Origin: Ralstonia sp. NFACC01
GTDB lineage: Bacteria; Pseudomonadota; Gammaproteobacteria; Burkholderiales; Burkholderiaceae
Assembly (NCBI RefSeq): GCF_900115545.1
Contig: NZ_FOWV01000003.1
Span: 186,001-250,000 of the forward strand
Direction: 5' to 3'
DNA length: 64,000 nt
This document shows positions 48,140 to 56,086 of the stretch, in pieces (positions within the stretch are counted from its first letter, which is position 1; every line of letters starts with the position of its first letter). The notes beneath the pieces were generated by a model, which worked only from the letters and a program-made list of their open reading frames with translations, made no database searches and was not told the origin of the DNA. The translations under genes were made by a program, and so were the position numbers.

Positions 48140-49834
48140 ATGACCCGCATCGCTGTCCGTTCGCATTCCGCTGACGCCGCCACCACGCTGGCCGGCCACG
48201 GCATCCACCCTGTGCTCGCACGCATCCTCGCCGCCCGGGGCGTCGCCCGGCCCGACGAACTGTCGACCGAGCTGATCGACCTCCTGCCGCCCGCGCAACT
48301 CAAGGGCATTGACGACGCAGCGCGTTACCTCGCCGACGCCATCGCCGCCGGCAAGCGCCTGCTGATCATTGCCGACTACGACTGCGACGGCGCCACCGCC
48401 TGCGCCGTCGGCATGCGCGGCTTGCGCATGCTCGGCGCACAGGTCAGCTACATCGTCCCGAACCGCTTTGAATACGGCTACGGCCTGTCGCCCGAAATCG
48501 TGGCACTGGCCGCGCGCGAGAAGCCGGACGTGCTGGTCACCGTCGATAACGGCATCGCCGACGTGGCGGGCGTGGCTGCGGCCAATGCGCTGGGCATCGA
48601 CGTTGTCGTGACAGACCACCACATGCCCGGGGCGCACTTGCCCGAGGCGCGCGTGATCGTCAACCCGAACCAGCCGGGCTGCGGCTTCCCGAGCAAGAAT
48701 CTGGCAGGCGTTGGCGTGATGTTCTACGTGCTGCTGGCGCTGCGGGCGGAGTTGCGCAAGCGCGGCGTATTCACTCCGCAGGATCAGCCGCGCTTGGATG
48801 CGCTGCTCGATCTGGTGGCACTCGGCACCGTGGCCGACGTGGTCAAGCTCGACGCCAACAACCGCCTGCTGGTCGCGCAAGGCCTCAAGCGCATGCGCGC
48901 GGGGCGGATGTGCCCGGGCATTGCCGCGCTGTTCCGCGTGGCTGGCCGCGAGGCGCGTCGCGCGTCGACGTTCGACCTGGGCTTCGGCCTGGGCCCGCGC
49001 CTGAACGCCGCCGGGCGCCTGGCCGACATGTCACTGGGCATCGAATGCCTGCTCACCGATGACTACGACCGCGCCATGGCCATCGCCGCCGAACTCGACG
49101 GCATGAACCGCGAGCGCCGCGAGATCGAAGCCGGCATGCAGCAGGAAGCGCTCGCCATCCTTGACAGCATGAACGCCCTGGATGGCGCGGGCCGCCACAC
49201 CATCGCGGTCTACAACGAGACGTGGCACCAGGGTGTGATCGGCATCGTCGCCTCTCGCATCAAGGACAAATTCCACCGCCCCGTCTTCACCTTCGCGCCC
49301 GGCGACGACGGCGTCATCAAGGGCTCGGGCCGTTCGATTCCCGGCTTCCACCTGCGCGATGCGCTGGACGCCGTACACAAGCGCAGCCCGGGCCTGATCG
49401 TGAAGTTCGGCGGCCACGCCATGGCGGCAGGACTCACGCTGCGCGAAGACGGTTTCGATGCATTCGTCTCCACCTTCGAGGCCGTCGGCCGCGAATGGCT
49501 GACCGAGGCGCTGCTCTCACGCGTGCTCGAAACCGACGGCGAGGCGGACCCGGAATGCTTCACACCGCAGTTCGTCGAGCTGCTTGAAACCCAGGTCTGG
49601 GGTCAGGGCTTTCCGGCACCAAGCTTCTGCGGCGAATTCGATGTGCTCTCGCAGGCCGTGCTGAAAGACAAGCACCTGAAGCTCAAGCTCGGCCGCGGCA
49701 AGCAGCATTTCGACGCGATCTGGTTCAACCACGCAGAGCCGCTGGGTGCCTCGGCGTATGTGGCCTACCGGCTCGACAACAACACCTTCAACGGCATCAC
49801 GCGCGTGCAGATGGTGATCGAGCATGCGCAATAG
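48140..49834 (+). CDS. recJ: Single-stranded-DNA-specific exonuclease RecJ
   Basis: RecJ is a 5'-3' single-strand exonuclease in recombination and mismatch repair. The 564-aa protein has the DHH-family metal motifs LIIADYDCDGATA (about 75-87), VTVDNGIAD, VVTDHHMPG (about 156-164) and the DHHA1-domain GSGRSIPGFHLRDAL near 394, GGHAMAAGLTL near 424. Length and domains match E. coli RecJ (577 aa). It follows the RpfE-like gene by 12 bp. Confidence 0.97.
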   Translation: MTRIAVRSHSADAATTLAGHGIHPVLARILAARGVARPDELSTELIDLLPPAQLKGIDDAARYLADAIAAGKRLLIIADYDCDGATACAVGMRGLRMLGAQVSYIVPNRFEYGYGLSPEIVALAAREKPDVLVTVDNGIADVAGVAAANALGIDVVVTDHHMPGAHLPEARVIVNPNQPGCGFPSKNLAGVGVMFYVLLALRAELRKRGVFTPQDQPRLDALLDLVALGTVADVVKLDANNRLLVAQGLKRMRAGRMCPGIAALFRVAGREARRASTFDLGFGLGPRLNAAGRLADMSLGIECLLTDDYDRAMAIAAELDGMNRERREIEAGMQQEALAILDSMNALDGAGRHTIAVYNETWHQGVIGIVASRIKDKFHRPVFTFAPGDDGVIKGSGRSIPGFHLRDALDAVHKRSPGLIVKFGGHAMAAGLTLREDGFDAFVSTFEAVGREWLTEALLSRVLETDGEADPECFTPQFVELLETQVWGQGFPAPSFCGEFDVLSQAVLKDKHLKLKLGRGKQHFDAIWFNHAEPLGASAYVAYRLDNNTFNGITRVQMVIEHAQ

Positions 49835-50012
49835 TGGATTGGTCAAACCTTGCGCCAACGCATAAACACATGCCAAAACTGTCTGACGGCGCACGGATGA
49901 CGCTGCGGTCGGGCACGGCCGGTGCGTTACAATGCGGGATTGCCGGCATGGGGACGCACAAGCATCCATGGCCGCGCGCCCCACGAATTCCTAGCTTCAA
50001 CTTCCAAGCGAA

Positions 50013-50342
50013 ATGACTCACGTCGTTACCGAAAGCTGTGTCCGCTGCAAGTACACCGACTGCGTGGACGTCTGCCCCGTCGACTGCTTCCGTGAAGGCC
50101 CGAACTTCCTGACGATTGATCCGGACGAGTGCATCGACTGCGCCGTCTGCGTGGCCGAGTGCCCGGTCAACGCCATCTATGCCGAAGAAGACGTGCCCGC
50201 TGATCAGCAGAAATGGATCGCCATCAATGTCGAGCTTGCACAAGCCGGCTGGCCGTCCATCACCAAGACCAAGCAACCCTTGCCCGACGCCGACGACTGG
50301 AAGGACGTGAAGGACAAGGAGCAGTACCTCGACCGCGGCTGA
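50013..50342 (+). CDS. fdxA: 7Fe ferredoxin FdxA
   Basis: The 109-aa protein has [18 protein letters not shown] at residues 9-26 and [12 protein letters not shown] at 40-51, the cysteine pattern of a [3Fe-4S][4Fe-4S] ferredoxin of the FdxA type; the extra Cys spacing supports the 3Fe cluster. The C-terminal half (residues 60-109) is the FdxA-specific extension ending in [13 protein letters not shown]. It could be an electron partner of the reductase at 25.4 kb, but nothing links them directly. Confidence 0.95.
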   Translation: MTHVVTESCVRCKYTDCVDVCPVDCFREGPNFLTIDPDECIDCAVCVAECPVNAIYAEEDVPADQQKWIAINVELAQAGWPSITKTKQPLPDADDWKDVKDKEQYLDRG

Positions 50343-50397
50343 ACTAGTTGAGTGAACTTGCCCGGCACATTTTTTGTAGTGCATCGCAAAAAAGGTG

Positions 50398-50427
50398 TTG
50401 ACGGGCAGATCGGAAACTAGCTAGAAT
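50398..50427 (+). promoter_or_regulatory. Promoter of tRNA-Asn
   Basis: TTGACG (50398-50403) and TAGAAT (50422-50427), 18-bp spacer, 25 bases before the tRNA 5' end. Good match to the sigma70 consensus. Confidence 0.75.
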
Positions 50428-50451
50428 TCATTTCTTCGCTGTTGCAGCGAT

Positions 50452-50527
50452 TCCCCGATAGCTCAGTCGGTAGAGCGCCGGACTGTTAATCCGTAGGTCC
50501 CTGGTTCGAGCCCAGGTCGGGGAGCCA
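50452..50527 (+). tRNA. tRNA-Asn (GTT)
   Basis: 76 nt with CCA encoded. The acceptor arms TCCCCGA/TCGGGGA pair, the D loop has the usual GG, the anticodon loop CTGTTAA gives GTT and the T loop is GGTTCGAGCC. A promoter and a terminator flank it. Confidence 0.97.
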
Positions 50528-50534
50528 AAATAAC

Positions 50535-50563
50535 AAAACGCCTCGCTTCGTGCGGGGCGTTTT
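50535..50563 (+). terminator. Terminator after tRNA-Asn
   Basis: AAAACGCCTCGC pairs with GCGGGGCGTTTT (one T-G wobble) with a 5-base loop, followed by a T-rich stretch. It separates tRNA-Asn from tRNA-Leu. Confidence 0.85.
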
Positions 50564-50607
50564 CATTTGTGGCGTCGGTGTCGTGTATTGTTTTGCACCC
50601 GCCCCAA

Positions 50608-50698
50608 GCCCGAGTGGTGAAATTGGTAGACACCGCGGACTTAAAATCCGCTGCGCCCTAATCGGCGCGTGCCGGTTCGATCCCGGCCTCGGGCACCA
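50608..50698 (+). tRNA. tRNA-Leu (TAA)
   Basis: 91 nt with CCA encoded. Acceptor GCCCGAG/CTCGGGC, long variable arm, anticodon loop CTTAAAA (TAA) and T arm GCCGGTTCGATCCCGGC identify a type II tRNA-Leu. Confidence 0.97.
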
Positions 50699-50740
50699 AT
50701 CCTTTCTTCGCCTCCCCTCGCGCCCTTCCCCTCCAGCGCC

Positions 50741-51475
50741 TTACGATGCGCAGCACGCATGCGCCTTCGGTGCTTCTTCGTATTCGTCGTGACGGCGCAC
50801 CCATGACAAGGGGCCGGCTTCGTTGCGGCCGAGCGGCGCGCGATCGAGCAGTAGCAGCGTACCCACCATGTCTTCCAAGCCGCGCGCATAGGTCGAGTAC
50901 GTGTGGAAGATATCGCCCGCCTCGTCCTTGTAAAACGCGCTTAATCCGGGCAGCTCGTCATGAGCTTCTTCGCGGGGCGTAGCGGTGTAGTTGTAGTCGA
51001 CCGAGCCGCTAGCGAGTTCGTCTTGCGAGAAGCTCACGCGATAGTCGTGATTGAACGTTGTGCCGAACGACGACACCCACGGGAATTGCCAGCCCATGCG
51101 CTTCTTGTAAGCCGCGATTTTGTCCATCGGCGCGCGCGACACGGCGACGAACGTCACGTCATGGTGGTTCAGATGCGTGAGCATGCCGCCAACATGGTCG
51201 GAGAAGAAGGAGCACCCTGGGCAGCCCGCATCCCAGTCGGGCCCGAACATGAAGTGGTAGACCACCAACTGGCTACGGCCGTCGAACAACTCGGCCAGCG
51301 TCTTCTTGCCTTCCGATGATTCAAATACGTATTCCGTGTCGACCTTGACCCACGGCAGCGCCTGGCGCTCGGCGTTGACGGCGTCGCGCAGGTGGATGGC
51401 CTCTTTCTCGCGCGCCAGCAACGCTCGGCGCCTGATGAGCCATTCGTCTCTTGAAACTACGGGATGCGTTTGCAT
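50741..51475 (-). CDS. DUF899 family thioredoxin-like protein
   Basis: The 244-aa protein belongs to the DUF899 group of AhpC/TSA-like folds: WLIRRRALLAREKE at the start, LFDGRSQLVVYHFMFGPDWDAGCPGCSFFSDH (about 62-93) with two cysteines, FVAVSRAPMDKI, and PGLSAFYKDEAGDIFHTYSTYARGLE. Catalysis is not established. The ATG has GAGGGG upstream. It ends 43 bp from tRNA-Leu and is convergent with it. Confidence 0.87.
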   Translation of the reverse strand: MQTHPVVSRDEWLIRRRALLAREKEAIHLRDAVNAERQALPWVKVDTEYVFESSEGKKTLAELFDGRSQLVVYHFMFGPDWDAGCPGCSFFSDHVGGMLTHLNHHDVTFVAVSRAPMDKIAAYKKRMGWQFPWVSSFGTTFNHDYRVSFSQDELASGSVDYNYTATPREEAHDELPGLSAFYKDEAGDIFHTYSTYARGLEDMVGTLLLLDRAPLGRNEAGPLSWVRRHDEYEEAPKAHACCAS

Positions 51476-51623
51476 GGTTGCCCCTCTGTCTAAGACTCAG
51501 GACTTCATACTAGGCGGCCTCACTCGAATGAAAAGCCGCGGCGCGCAAGTCGCCACCCGGATGCGACTTACGCGCCATCGAAGAGAATCAGCCGTCTCTG
51601 CACATGCAACTGCAGGTGCCGGA

Positions 51624-52727
51624 TCAGCCCACCAGCCAGCGCACGCCCACGTTGATAAGCGCGCCGCCGCCTACCAGCCCGACCCACAACACAGCGGCGC
51701 ACAGCAGCGGTCGCACGCCGGACTTCAGCAGCATCGGCACATGCGTTTGCGTGCCGATAGCAAACATCGCACAGGCCAGCATGGCAGTGTCGATGGCGTC
51801 GATGGGGGCATGCCATGCAGCGGGGATCGCACCGGCGGAATTGAGCAGCGTCACAATCAGCAGCCCAACCGCAAACCAGGGCATGGCTTTCCATGCGTGG
51901 CCGGCGGCTTTGCGAAGCGCTTTCCCCGGAGACATCGAAGCAGGACCCTGAGCTTCACTGGGGGTTGTGCACGCCAGCACAACCAGCAAGGGGGCCAGCG
52001 CCAGCACACGCACCATCTTGCTGACGACCGCCGCGTTGGTGGCGTCGTCGCCCAGCGGACGCGCTGCGGCAATCACCTGCGCAACTTCGTGCATCGTCGA
52101 ACCGATGTAGACGCCAAAGTGCTCCGGTGTGATGGCCACCCCGGCATGCGCCACAAGCGCGTACAGCCACGGGTACAGAAAGATGCCGATCGTGCCGAAC
52201 AGCACCACGCTAGCGATCGCCACGGCCGTTTCGCGTGGTGAGGCCTTCACCGCTGGCGCAACAGCCAGCACAGCCGCCGCCCCACATACTGCACTGCCTG
52301 CTGCCACCAGCACAGCTTGTGAGCGCGTGAGGCGAAACCAACGCGTGCCGATCCACGTGCCGGCCAGCATCGTCGCAGCCAACACCACCAGCGGAATCAC
52401 CACGCCCGAAGTACGCAGATCCTGGATCTGCGCCAGCGTCAGCCGGGCGCCGTAGAGAATCACGCCAGCGCGCAGCAGCGTATGGCGTGCAAACTGGATT
52501 GCCCCCGGCGTCAGCCAACGCTGGTGCCCCGGCACATGACCCACAGCCATGCCGAGCAGGATAGCGAGCGTCAGTGCGCTCAAGCCAAGATGCCCTGCCC
52601 ACGGCATTGCCCCGAGCACCACCGCAGTCCCCGCACACCCGAACAACACCGCCACGCTGGCGAGCGTCCACCCATCAAATCCCGCCGTCACGCCTTGGGG
52701 CGCCAACTGCTTCTGTGCAATCGTCAT
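51624..52727 (-). CDS. yeiH: YeiH family putative sulfate exporter (UPF0324)
   Basis: The 367-aa integral membrane protein has about ten TM helices and family blocks LLRAGVILYGARLTLAQI (about 84-101), SAVCGAAAVLAVAPAV, GSTMHEVAQVIAA and AMFAIGTQTHVPMLLKSG. Transport substrate is not established; sulfate or sulfur-acid export is only predicted. ATG at 52727; a GTG upstream is an alternative. It is divergent from a LysR regulator. Confidence 0.92.
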   Translation of the reverse strand: MTIAQKQLAPQGVTAGFDGWTLASVAVLFGCAGTAVVLGAMPWAGHLGLSALTLAILLGMAVGHVPGHQRWLTPGAIQFARHTLLRAGVILYGARLTLAQIQDLRTSGVVIPLVVLAATMLAGTWIGTRWFRLTRSQAVLVAAGSAVCGAAAVLAVAPAVKASPRETAVAIASVVLFGTIGIFLYPWLYALVAHAGVAITPEHFGVYIGSTMHEVAQVIAAARPLGDDATNAAVVSKMVRVLALAPLLVVLACTTPSEAQGPASMSPGKALRKAAGHAWKAMPWFAVGLLIVTLLNSAGAIPAAWHAPIDAIDTAMLACAMFAIGTQTHVPMLLKSGVRPLLCAAVLWVGLVGGGALINVGVRWLVG

Positions 52728-52746
52728 CACATCCGCCTTGCTTATT

Positions 52747-52762
52747 CGTTATACGCATAACG
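52747..52762. promoter_or_regulatory. Inverted repeat in the yeiH/LysR divergent region
   Basis: CGTTATACGCATAACG is a near-perfect 16-bp inverted repeat (6-bp arms CGTTAT and ATAACG), about 57 bp before the LysR ATG and 20 bp before the yeiH ATG. It fits a LysR operator at a divergent promoter. Confidence 0.5.
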
Positions 52763-52819
52763 ATATGCGGACCGTGATAACATGTAAAACAGGTAATTTT
52801 TGTAATTCCAACCAGTTTT

Positions 52820-53746
52820 ATGGATAACAAAGCGCCTCGCGTCACCCTCCGGCAATGGGCCGTTTTCGCCACCATCGCACGCAGTGAGACGACCACCGCG
52901 GCCGGCGACGCTCTTGGCTTGTCGCAATCGGCCGTTAGCGCAGCGCTGGCAGAGCTGGAATCCACACTCGGACATCCGCTGTTTGACCGGCATGCCCGCC
53001 GCCTGCATCTGAATGCGCTGGGCCGGCAGCTTCTGCCACAAGCGCAGGCGCTGCTGGATCATGCCGATGCGTTGGAACACGCAACCGCTCAGCCAAACGT
53101 GCGCCTGAAGCTCGCGGCCAGCAGCACGATCGGCAATTACGTGCTGCCCGCCCTGCTGGCGGGCTTCCGGCACGAGATCGCACCCGACAGCCAGCTCGAC
53201 GTGCTGATCGGCAATACGCAGGACGTGGTCGATGCCGTGCAGCGTTTCGAGGTCGACATCGGCCTGATTGAAGGCACGTGTCGCGGCGAGGCGTTGGAAA
53301 TCGAAACATGGATCGACGATGAGATGGTGATCGTGGCCGCGCCCGGGCACCCGCTCACCCAAGGAACAGGGCCTGTCTCACACGCAGCGCTGCGCGAAGC
53401 GGGCTGGCTGATGCGCGAACCGGGCTCCGGCACGCGCGAACTGATCGATAGCCGCATTGCTTCGGTGGTCGGGCCGCTGCATGTGGCGCTCGAACTTGGC
53501 CACTCCGAAGCCATTCAGCGCACGGTGGCAGCCGGCTACGGCATCAGTTGCCTGTCGCGTCACGTGGTGGCCGACGCCTTGCGCGATGGCCGCTTGGTCG
53601 AGGTCGCCAGCGGCCTGCCGCGCATCGCCCGACCGCTGCTGATCGTGCGCCATCGCGACAAGCACCCGACGTACGGACTCACGCAATTCATCGACGTGCT
53701 ACGCAGTCGCAGCGCCGATTCGAAAAAAATTCGCGCAAAGGACTAG
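52820..53746 (+). CDS. LysR-family regulator, YeiE-like
   Basis: The 308-aa protein has a LysR helix-turn-helix (TLRQWAVFATIARSETTTAAGDALGLSQSAVSAALAEL split over residues 9-46) and the effector domain with LAASSTIGNYVLPALL and MREPGSGTRELIDSRIA. This last block is typical of the CysB-like/YeiE group. The adjacent yeiH gene on the opposite strand is the likely target, sharing the inverted repeat at 52747-52762. It is followed by tRNA-Lys. Confidence 0.92.
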   Translation: MDNKAPRVTLRQWAVFATIARSETTTAAGDALGLSQSAVSAALAELESTLGHPLFDRHARRLHLNALGRQLLPQAQALLDHADALEHATAQPNVRLKLAASSTIGNYVLPALLAGFRHEIAPDSQLDVLIGNTQDVVDAVQRFEVDIGLIEGTCRGEALEIETWIDDEMVIVAAPGHPLTQGTGPVSHAALREAGWLMREPGSGTRELIDSRIASVVGPLHVALELGHSEAIQRTVAAGYGISCLSRHVVADALRDGRLVEVASGLPRIARPLLIVRHRDKHPTYGLTQFIDVLRSRSADSKKIRAKD

Positions 53747-53785
53747 CGCGATCCAAAAAAGGTTGATATAGTCTCGTTTCTTCGC

Positions 53786-53861
53786 GGGGCGTTAGCTCAG
53801 TTGGTAGAGCAGCGGACTCTTAATCCGTAGGTCGAGTGTTCGAGTCACTCACGCCCCACCA
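53786..53861 (+). tRNA. tRNA-Lys (CTT)
   Basis: 76 nt with CCA encoded. The acceptor stem is GGGGCGT/ACGCCCC, the anticodon loop CTCTTAA gives CTT, and T loop GTTCGAGTC is normal. A terminator follows. A TATAGT -10-like box lies at 53767-53772. Confidence 0.97.
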
Positions 53862-53869
53862 GAATATGG

Positions 53870-53900
53870 AAGGCCCGACAGGCAACTGTCGGGCCTTTTT
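53870..53900 (+). terminator. Terminator after tRNA-Lys
   Basis: AAGGCCCGACAG and CTGTCGGGCCTT pair over a GCAA tetraloop and are followed by TTT. This is a strong Rho-independent terminator. Confidence 0.93.
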
Positions 53901-53941
53901 CATTTGTGCGATTTGCGACGCGCTTTCGCTTCAGTGCGCAG

Positions 53942-53976
53942 AAAACAAATCGGCCGACGCTCGTGCGCCGGCCGAT
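53942..53976 (-). terminator. Probable terminator of the hydroxycarboxylate transporter gene
   Basis: On the minus strand ATCGGCCG and CGGCCGAT pair, with inner CGC/GCG around an ACGA loop, and TTGTTTTC follows. The stem starts about 27 bp after the gene's stop. Confidence 0.65.
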
Positions 53977-54002
53977 GCTCCCCCAGAATCCCTGCCCCCT
54001 GC

Positions 54003-55325
54003 TTAATGCAGCAGCTTGAGTAGGATCGTCGCGATCACCACCGTCGCCGCCCCGCCGATACGCGTCGAAATCTGCGCGAACGGCATCAGACCCATACGAT
54101 TCGACGCCGAGAGAATCGCCACATCACCCGTGCCACCCAATCCGCTATGGCACGCGGTCACGATGCCGGACTCCACCGGATACATCCCCAGCCATTTGCC
54201 GACAAAGAAGCCTGACGCCACCAGCGCCAGGACCGTCGCCGCGCAGATCGCGAAATAGCCAGGCGTGAACGCCGCCACCAGCCCCTTCCACGACACGAAC
54301 AGCGCGCCGAGGCCGACGAGAATCGCGAACGTCAGGTTGGTCGAAACGAACTTGTACATCTGATAAGCGCCGAGCTCCATGTTCTGCGGCAGCACCTTCG
54401 ACACCTTCAGCAGCGCCGCGCTGATGATCATCAGGATCGGACCGGGAATCCCCGTGAAGCGCGACAGCAGCGCGCCGAAGATGAAGAACGCGCAGCTGAT
54501 CAGCAGGCCGGCGCCCATCAGGCCCAGATTGACCGGCGCCTCGTTGTGATCATTGCACAGCAGATCGGTGTCGCTGCCCGATCTGACGAGATCACCATTG
54601 CCGGTCAGGTGCGGCCGCTTGTCGCCCAGCGACTTGAGCACGCCGCTCGACAAGATGGCAACAACGTTGCCCAGCAGCGCCGCCGGCACCAGCATGGCAA
54701 TCAACTCTGCCTGCGGCCGACCGAGAATCTCGGAATATCCGATCGACAGCGGCAGGATGCCTTCACCGATACCGCCCCCGACGATCGGGATGACGATGAA
54801 GAAGAACGTGTGCTTGGGGTCATAGCCAAAGAACAGCCCGACCGTCACCCCCGCCACGATGGCCGCCAGCGTACCGATCAGCAGCGGAATGAACATCCGC
54901 ATGAAGCCCTGCACCAGCACGCGATGGCTCATCCCCAGGATGCTGCCCGCCACCAGGCAGGCGATGTACAGATATTGCAGGTTGGCCGTCTTCATCGTCG
55001 TCGTGAGCGCCTTCAACATCTCGGGGTCGATCACCTTGTAGCCGACCAGCGCCGACGGCACGAACAGGCACAGGATGGCCGCGCCACCAATGTGTTTGAA
55101 CACCGGCAGCCGCGCACCGATTTCGCCCAGCAGGAAACCGAGCAGCATCAGCACGGCCAAGCCGCCGATCATGTCGTCGGGCAGCTTCTTGTTGAACGCG
55201 GCTAGCAGCGTGATGACGGCAATCGTGGCGTACACGGGAAGAGGCAACGGCCCGATCCTGTACCCGCTGAGCGTGCGCCAAAGGCCCGCGCGCGCGTCTT
55301 CCTGCGCCCGAATGGATGCTTCCAT
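54003..55325 (-). CDS. 2-hydroxycarboxylate transporter family permease
   Basis: The 440-aa membrane protein belongs to the 2HCT family (CitS, CimH, MaeN), which import citrate, malate or lactate-type acids with Na+ or H+. It has about eleven hydrophobic segments and two re-entrant loops with GGGIGEGILPLSIGYSEILGR (about 178-198) and ACHSGLGGTGDVAILSASNRMGLMPFAQISTRIGG split over 390-424. The substrate cannot be read from sequence. AGGAGA is a good ribosome binding site. It lies 98 bp downstream of the leuD-like gene; leuC-leuD-transporter are probably one operon. Confidence 0.9.
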   Translation of the reverse strand: MEASIRAQEDARAGLWRTLSGYRIGPLPLPVYATIAVITLLAAFNKKLPDDMIGGLAVLMLLGFLLGEIGARLPVFKHIGGAAILCLFVPSALVGYKVIDPEMLKALTTTMKTANLQYLYIACLVAGSILGMSHRVLVQGFMRMFIPLLIGTLAAIVAGVTVGLFFGYDPKHTFFFIVIPIVGGGIGEGILPLSIGYSEILGRPQAELIAMLVPAALLGNVVAILSSGVLKSLGDKRPHLTGNGDLVRSGSDTDLLCNDHNEAPVNLGLMGAGLLISCAFFIFGALLSRFTGIPGPILMIISAALLKVSKVLPQNMELGAYQMYKFVSTNLTFAILVGLGALFVSWKGLVAAFTPGYFAICAATVLALVASGFFVGKWLGMYPVESGIVTACHSGLGGTGDVAILSASNRMGLMPFAQISTRIGGAATVVIATILLKLLH

Positions 55326-55423
55326 GATGTCTCCTGATCAGCCGCGCGGCGCGCCTCGTCTTCACGCGAGATGAACAAGCGCCGGCGTCGCTGTGTGGGG
55401 TTGCGAAAACGTATTGGGAAAAT

Positions 55424-56086
55424 TCAGAGGCTGCCGCTCGGCGCCATGGCAGACAGACGTGCACGGGTAGTGGCCGCGATGTCGCGCAGCCACGGGCGCG
55501 TCTTCCAATGCGCCTGCTGGAACGTGTCGATGTCGCTCCAGCGTGCGAGCGTCGCGCCGATCATGTCGAGCCCGTGCAGGAACATGTGGCGGTGGCGCTC
55601 GGACAGCGTGAACGACGCCTCCACGCTATGGCTGCGCACGGTCATCGATTCCACGTCGATGGCGATGCGGCTCGTGGCCGCGTCCGACACGTCGGCCAGG
55701 ATGCGTGCCACCGTCGCCTCGTCGAGCATCACGAGCAGCAGGCGGTTGTTCATGGCGTTGCTGTAGAAGATCTCGCCAAAGCTGGGCGCGATCACGGCGC
55801 GGATACCGAATTGCTGCAGCCCCCACACCGCGTGCTCGCGGCTGGAGCCGCACCCGAAGTTGCTGCCGCCCACGAGGATGGACGCGCCCTGATACGCCGG
55901 CTGATTGAGCACGAAATCGCCGCGCAACTGGTGATCGGCGTCGTAACGCAGGTCGTAGAGCAGCCCCTTGTCGAGCCCCGATTTGTCGATACCGCGCAGG
56001 AACTGCTTGGGCATGATCTGATCGGTGTCGAGGTTGGGCGTGGGCAGCGGTGCCGCCGTGCCATGGATGTGTTTGGTGTCAGACAT
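55424..56086 (-). CDS. leuD: LeuD-like dehydratase small subunit
   Basis: The 220-aa protein is the swivel-domain small subunit of the isopropylmalate isomerase/aconitase superfamily: LDTDQIMPKQFL (about 19-30), YQGASILVGGSNFGCGSSREHAVWGLQQFGIRAVIAPSFGEIFY split over 67-107. The GCGSSREHA block is the substrate loop. It overlaps leuC by 8 bp. Given the neighbouring hydroxy-acid transporter and regulator, and no leuB nearby, the real substrate may not be isopropylmalate. Confidence 0.88.
   Translation of the reverse strand: MSDTKHIHGTAAPLPTPNLDTDQIMPKQFLRGIDKSGLDKGLLYDLRYDADHQLRGDFVLNQPAYQGASILVGGSNFGCGSSREHAVWGLQQFGIRAVIAPSFGEIFYSNAMNNRLLLVMLDEATVARILADVSDAATSRIAIDVESMTVRSHSVEASFTLSERHRHMFLHGLDMIGATLARWSDIDTFQQAHWKTRPWLRDIAATTRARLSAMAPSGSL

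Noticed and set aside
50370-50393. TTTTTTG...CAAAAAA inverted repeat after fdxA
   Set aside because: The stem is only A-T pairs plus one G-C with a 10-base loop; too weak to call a terminator for fdxA.
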